35,095 bases of DNA from Sperchopsis tessellata (lineage: Eukaryota; Arthropoda; Insecta; Coleoptera; Hydrophilidae), in contig JAWQRN010000179.1 in NCBI GenBank assembly GCA_033557685.1, positions 1-35,095 on the forward strand. Reading direction: 5' to 3'. The translations under genes were made by a program, and so were the position numbers. Below are positions 31,886 through 35,095 of this stretch, piece by piece. The first letter of the stretch is position 1, and every line of letters begins with the position of its first letter. The notes beneath the pieces were generated by a model. That model saw nothing but the letters and a program-made list of their open reading frames with translations, had not been told where the DNA came from and searched no databases.

Positions 31886-34370
31886 TAATAACTTTCAAAA
31901 ATCAAACTGGTGTTTCAATTGGACTAATTAATTAATTTATTGATTATACGACTAGAAGCTAATGTAGTAACAACTTCTGTATATTTTCCAGTATATATCA
32001 TAAATCATAGTTTCCCAATATTTTGTGGTTCACCGTGTGTTTGCTTATTGTTGAGGTGACCAACTTTTTTAACTTCTTATTGCCCACTTGCTCCTCAACG
32101 TACCCCTATTTCCCATAGAGCCAGCAACTTCTCCTCCCAGACCCCTACAGCGCCCACTTTGAATCACAAAGTTCGAATGGCTTTATGCTAAATGTTGAGG
32201 ATTTCAGTTGAATAAAATGCTTGAAAGAAAGTTACCCTTTTTACAAAATAAAAGTCTAGGCTTTTGTATAATTTCCATGAATATATGTAACCCAAATTTA
32301 AGATAAATTTCCTCTACAGTTTCCAAGAATTCACAGTTATCTCAAAAAATACTGCATCACCGATTTGTCTCATCAGCAATAAGCGTAATTAAGTCATAGT
32401 TCAAACACAATTCAAAATAATCAATAACGCTTTGTTTATGGCCAAACAGTTAATATCGTATAACAGTTTCGGAAGAAACAGTTTTAAAAAAATAACGTCT
32501 AGCTCGTCTAGAACTGAAACGCTAGATAAGTTTTTCCGTTGATTTATTTAGACAGTTTTATATTTTAGTTTCAGTTTTCGCTCTTTAAAAATGGTTTGGT
32601 TGAATCTAACAAAAGGGTATTGTATTTTTGCCTAGCAGAAAACGGTAGATACACAATTATTTAATTTTGTTTGGGCTTTTAATGAATCACACTCGCTGGC
32701 TAACGACTTGGTATATTTGTTAAACAGCAATTATACGTCGACTACAGTTTTTATAGTTGCATATAAAACCGTAAAATGAGCTCACATGTAACTCCCTATT
32801 CGATTCATTTTCAATTAATCTGTTGTAAGAGGCCTAATACCTACTACAACTGTGCATGTCAGTTGTTCGCAAATCATGTGTAACAGGTAATTTATTGACA
32901 TGCTTTTAGTTCTTATAGTGTCAAGTGTTTCCTGCTCTTTTAAAATCTATCTATTTAGAGAAACTGTTTTATGTTATAGCTGTTATTTTTAAGAAACTGT
33001 TTATCTGTTCTCTTTGATCAGTATAATTGTTAATTTCTTGCCACAAAAAGTATTGAATTACTTCTTTTTTCACATCACTCTATTCAATGAAATCAATTTG
33101 TACACGATCGTTAAGAGCTTTGCCAAAATCACAATTTAAACTATCATTTGAAGTAATATATGTTCTACTAATAATTGAAGCGATGTTGAAAAGGATAAAT
33201 TATTTTATAATATTCAAAAGGTTGTTCGCTGCCTTGCGATTCGAAAAGTAATTAAATACAAACTGTGGGGCATTTGACCATCAGATCATTCAATATTGCC
33301 ATATGTGCGAAAAAATTAATTTGAAATTGCGAGAAACAAAAATACCCATATAGTATATTTCTCTGGAGAATAGGTCACACATTTTTGACGAAATTTGGGA
33401 TTTTAAAAATCTGTATACACGTGCGCCTATTAACTTATTAGTGCAAGAAAAATATGTTCTATTCCAATAAAGTAACAAAAATGTAGCCTATCTATGGACT
33501 GTTGCGCAAGCTTAGTGTTCTGTGTTCGAATTCGCGCGAAATACAAAACCATAAAAAGGCATTCCAAATTTTATATAATTATAAAATAATACGGTTCAGC
33601 AAAAAATCAGCCAAAAGTACCGCTGAATTATTAATGCACGGAAACAAACTCAGTGGGTGTCAAGAGTCTGAAATAAAATTCATATTTTGTTTTTGGTTGG
33701 CTTATGAACATTACACTTGAAACAGGTTATATTTTCTTCTCCCACTTAATGGGCTAAGACGTCATCGATCTTTTTTTTAAATTACACCCTCTATTTTTTC
33801 ATCAAAAATGAAAAATCCTACTCTTTCTGAGCTCAGCGATATCCCACAAGGCAGGTCTGAAGAAAATACTTTTCAAAATATAGAGATGCAAACATCCAAA
33901 AAACGAAATTTTGTTTACTGTTATTATTTCGTACTGTTTGCAGATACTTAAATGTGATTTTTTTGTCACAAAAGCAAAGGGAATTAGAAAAATCATTGGA
34001 AGTTTGAATATTTAATTTTATAATATTATAATTTTTTATTTCTATATGCCATAGAAATTAATTTTGAAGGTTACTACTATGTTCTTTCGAATTTTTTTTT
34101 TATTTTCAAATATCTAAACAGTAGTTCTCAATAATTCCAGAAAAAAATAAATTATCATGTTTTGTATGTTTGCACTTTTATATCTTGAAAAATGAAGTTT
34201 TAATTTTAAAAAAGATAGTCCTTACCCAACCAAAAGAAATTATGAATTTTATTCCAAAAGTTTGAAATTCATATAAATCAGTAACTGCGAAGTATGGTGT
34301 ACGGACTAAGTCGTAGAATGGTTAAACTTATGTCTTGAAAGCAAAGAAAAAAATATTTTTAGTATTAAAA

Positions 34371-34600
34371 ATATTAAAGAGGACACATGTTAGTCGGGAT
34401 GTTAGAGAAGTATCTGTTCCTTATGGTGTTTAAGTGGATTTTTGCTCGACCAGTATTTGGATGGATGACCTTGCCACCTCGCATAGTTGTTGTTACCAAC
34501 TTATGAGCTTCGATCCGAGGCGATGGGAGGGTTTTCCCCAGGACAAAGGATCTACCCTGTGTCAAGGTGCATCGGATGGGTTCTTTTTTACGAATAAAAT
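34371..34600 (+). mobile_element. 5S-rRNA-like SINE (SINE3 type), probable
   Basis: The string AGTATTTGGATGGATGACC at 34452-34470 matches 16 of 19 bases of the 5S rRNA box C (AGTACTTGGATGGGAGACC). TTAAG at 34430-34434 lies exactly 17 bases before it, the same distance as in 5S rRNA, and ATCTGTTCC upstream resembles the 5S ATCTCGTCC. This fits a SINE whose head derives from 5S rRNA and uses its internal polymerase III promoter. The body has ATGGGAGGGTTTTCCCC and the element ends near a T-rich stretch at about 34590. The ends are approximate and no target duplication was found. Confidence 0.6.
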
Positions 34601-35050
34601 GTTTTTAAAAAATGGAGAACAAATATTACTCTAAATATGAAGGGCGGCTTCCACTCAGCTGTGTGAATAAAATTGATATTGAACAGTAAAAATATTGGAG
34701 TAATAGATTAAACGAGTTTTAAAAATGTAATAGAGAAAATTGAATTGTATCAAATAAATGATCTTCATTCAGAACATATTCTACAAAGTTTTTAATATTT
34801 CAATCTACTGATTAAAAACAATTTACAAAGAAAATAATTAAATCTAAAGGCAGATTAGGTGTCAAATTCTTATCAGAGAAATACAAATATACATATCAAT
34901 TAAAATTTTAAAAACTATTGACACAAAAATCATTTCAGCCTTCTACTTTCATATCGGCTTCAAAAAATAAAAACTTCAGATTATGTATATTCTATGCATT
35001 GTTACATTTACATTCGTAAGTACGTGGAAAACAGCTAATTACTATCAATA

Positions 35051-35094
35051 GCAGTGCTGATGACGTCTTAATGACAGAAACACGTGTCCACTGC
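35051..35094 (+). ncRNA. Type I hammerhead ribozyme
   Basis: All conserved parts are present in 44 bases: stem I GCAGTG (35051-35056); core CTGATGA (35057-35063); stem II GTC/GAC with loop TTAAT, preceded by a C-A mismatch at its base; core GAAA (35077-35080); short stem III within CACGTG (C-G and A-T pairs, two-base loop); TC with predicted cleavage after 35088; then CACTGC pairing perfectly with GCAGTG over six bases. Short stem III and stem II are typical of the small hammerheads of Penelope-like elements and retrozymes. The element it belongs to would extend beyond the window edge. Confidence 0.72.
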
Positions 35095-35095
35095 A

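Larger units (their letters stand above)
30330..35095 (+). other. GMPR: GMPR intron 1 (partial)
   Basis: It starts with GTAAGTATTG and runs to the window end with no acceptor followed by GMPR-like codons. It holds the microsatellite, the hammerhead motifs and the SINE listed below. The rest (30340-31715, 31886-34370, 34601-35040) has no recognised features. CATAGTTTCCCAATATTTTG at 32007 vaguely resembles a hAT end. Confidence 0.7.

Noticed and set aside
32007..32165. Degenerate hAT end beginning CATAGTTTCCCAA
   Set aside because: The first bases differ from CAGNG and no second end was found.
32365..32400. Minus-strand GCTGATGAGAC as another hammerhead
   Set aside because: The first core box is present, but no GAAA box and no stem I partner follow.

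Overview
This is a window of A+T-rich arthropod nuclear DNA, most likely insect. The signs are spliced genes with GT-AG introns, one intron of about 9.6 kb, abundant microsatellites, and a dense mixture of decayed transposons. The order cannot be named from the sequence alone.

Two host protein-coding loci are supported, both on the + strand. (1) An NCOA6 (nuclear receptor coactivator 6) orthologue has three coding exons: 2440-2842, 3326-6871 and 16472-16512. Joined at phase-1 junctions they give 3990 nt, or 1329 residues. The gene keeps the conserved N-terminal EPWNSVRVT domain, two LXXLL boxes, three PPxY motifs and a basic C terminus. A 9.6-kb intron separates the last 13 codons from the rest. 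(2) The first coding exon of GMP reductase (30243-30329, 29 codons) ends in a consensus donor; the remaining exons lie beyond the right edge.

Layout. 1-2.4 kb: a TA microsatellite and a tRNA-derived SINE with a perfect 7-bp target-site duplication. 2.4-16.7 kb: the NCOA6 locus; its second intron holds a non-autonomous hAT element with a perfect 8-bp duplication, a 122-bp near-perfect palindrome, a ZBED5-like hAT transposase remnant with a perfect 56-bp palindrome at its start, and a 230-bp TTAA-flanked hairpin element. 17.5-19.4 kb: a complete but dead Transib/RAG1-like transposon whose ends begin with CACAGTG. 20.7-22.9 kb: an antisense LINE remnant, a possible pogo-like end and a mariner-like transposase fragment. 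23.1-24.0 kb: a hammerhead-like signature and three adjacent tandem arrays. 24.5-26.6 kb: no coding sequence recognised, but promoter-like patches. 26.6-29.6 kb: antisense coding relics, mainly a Jockey/CR1-group LINE. 30.2-35.1 kb: the GMPR first exon and first intron, containing a second hammerhead-like signature, a 5S-rRNA-like SINE, and a well-formed type I hammerhead ribozyme at the extreme right end.

The host genes show no functional linkage: NCOA6 is a chromatin coactivator and GMPR a purine-salvage enzyme. No wholly new system was identified. The most rewarding items are the terminal hammerhead, the RSS-like Transib ends, the structured repeats at 23-24 kb and the three PPxY motifs in NCOA6. 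All family calls rest on remembered sequence patterns; no database search was run.
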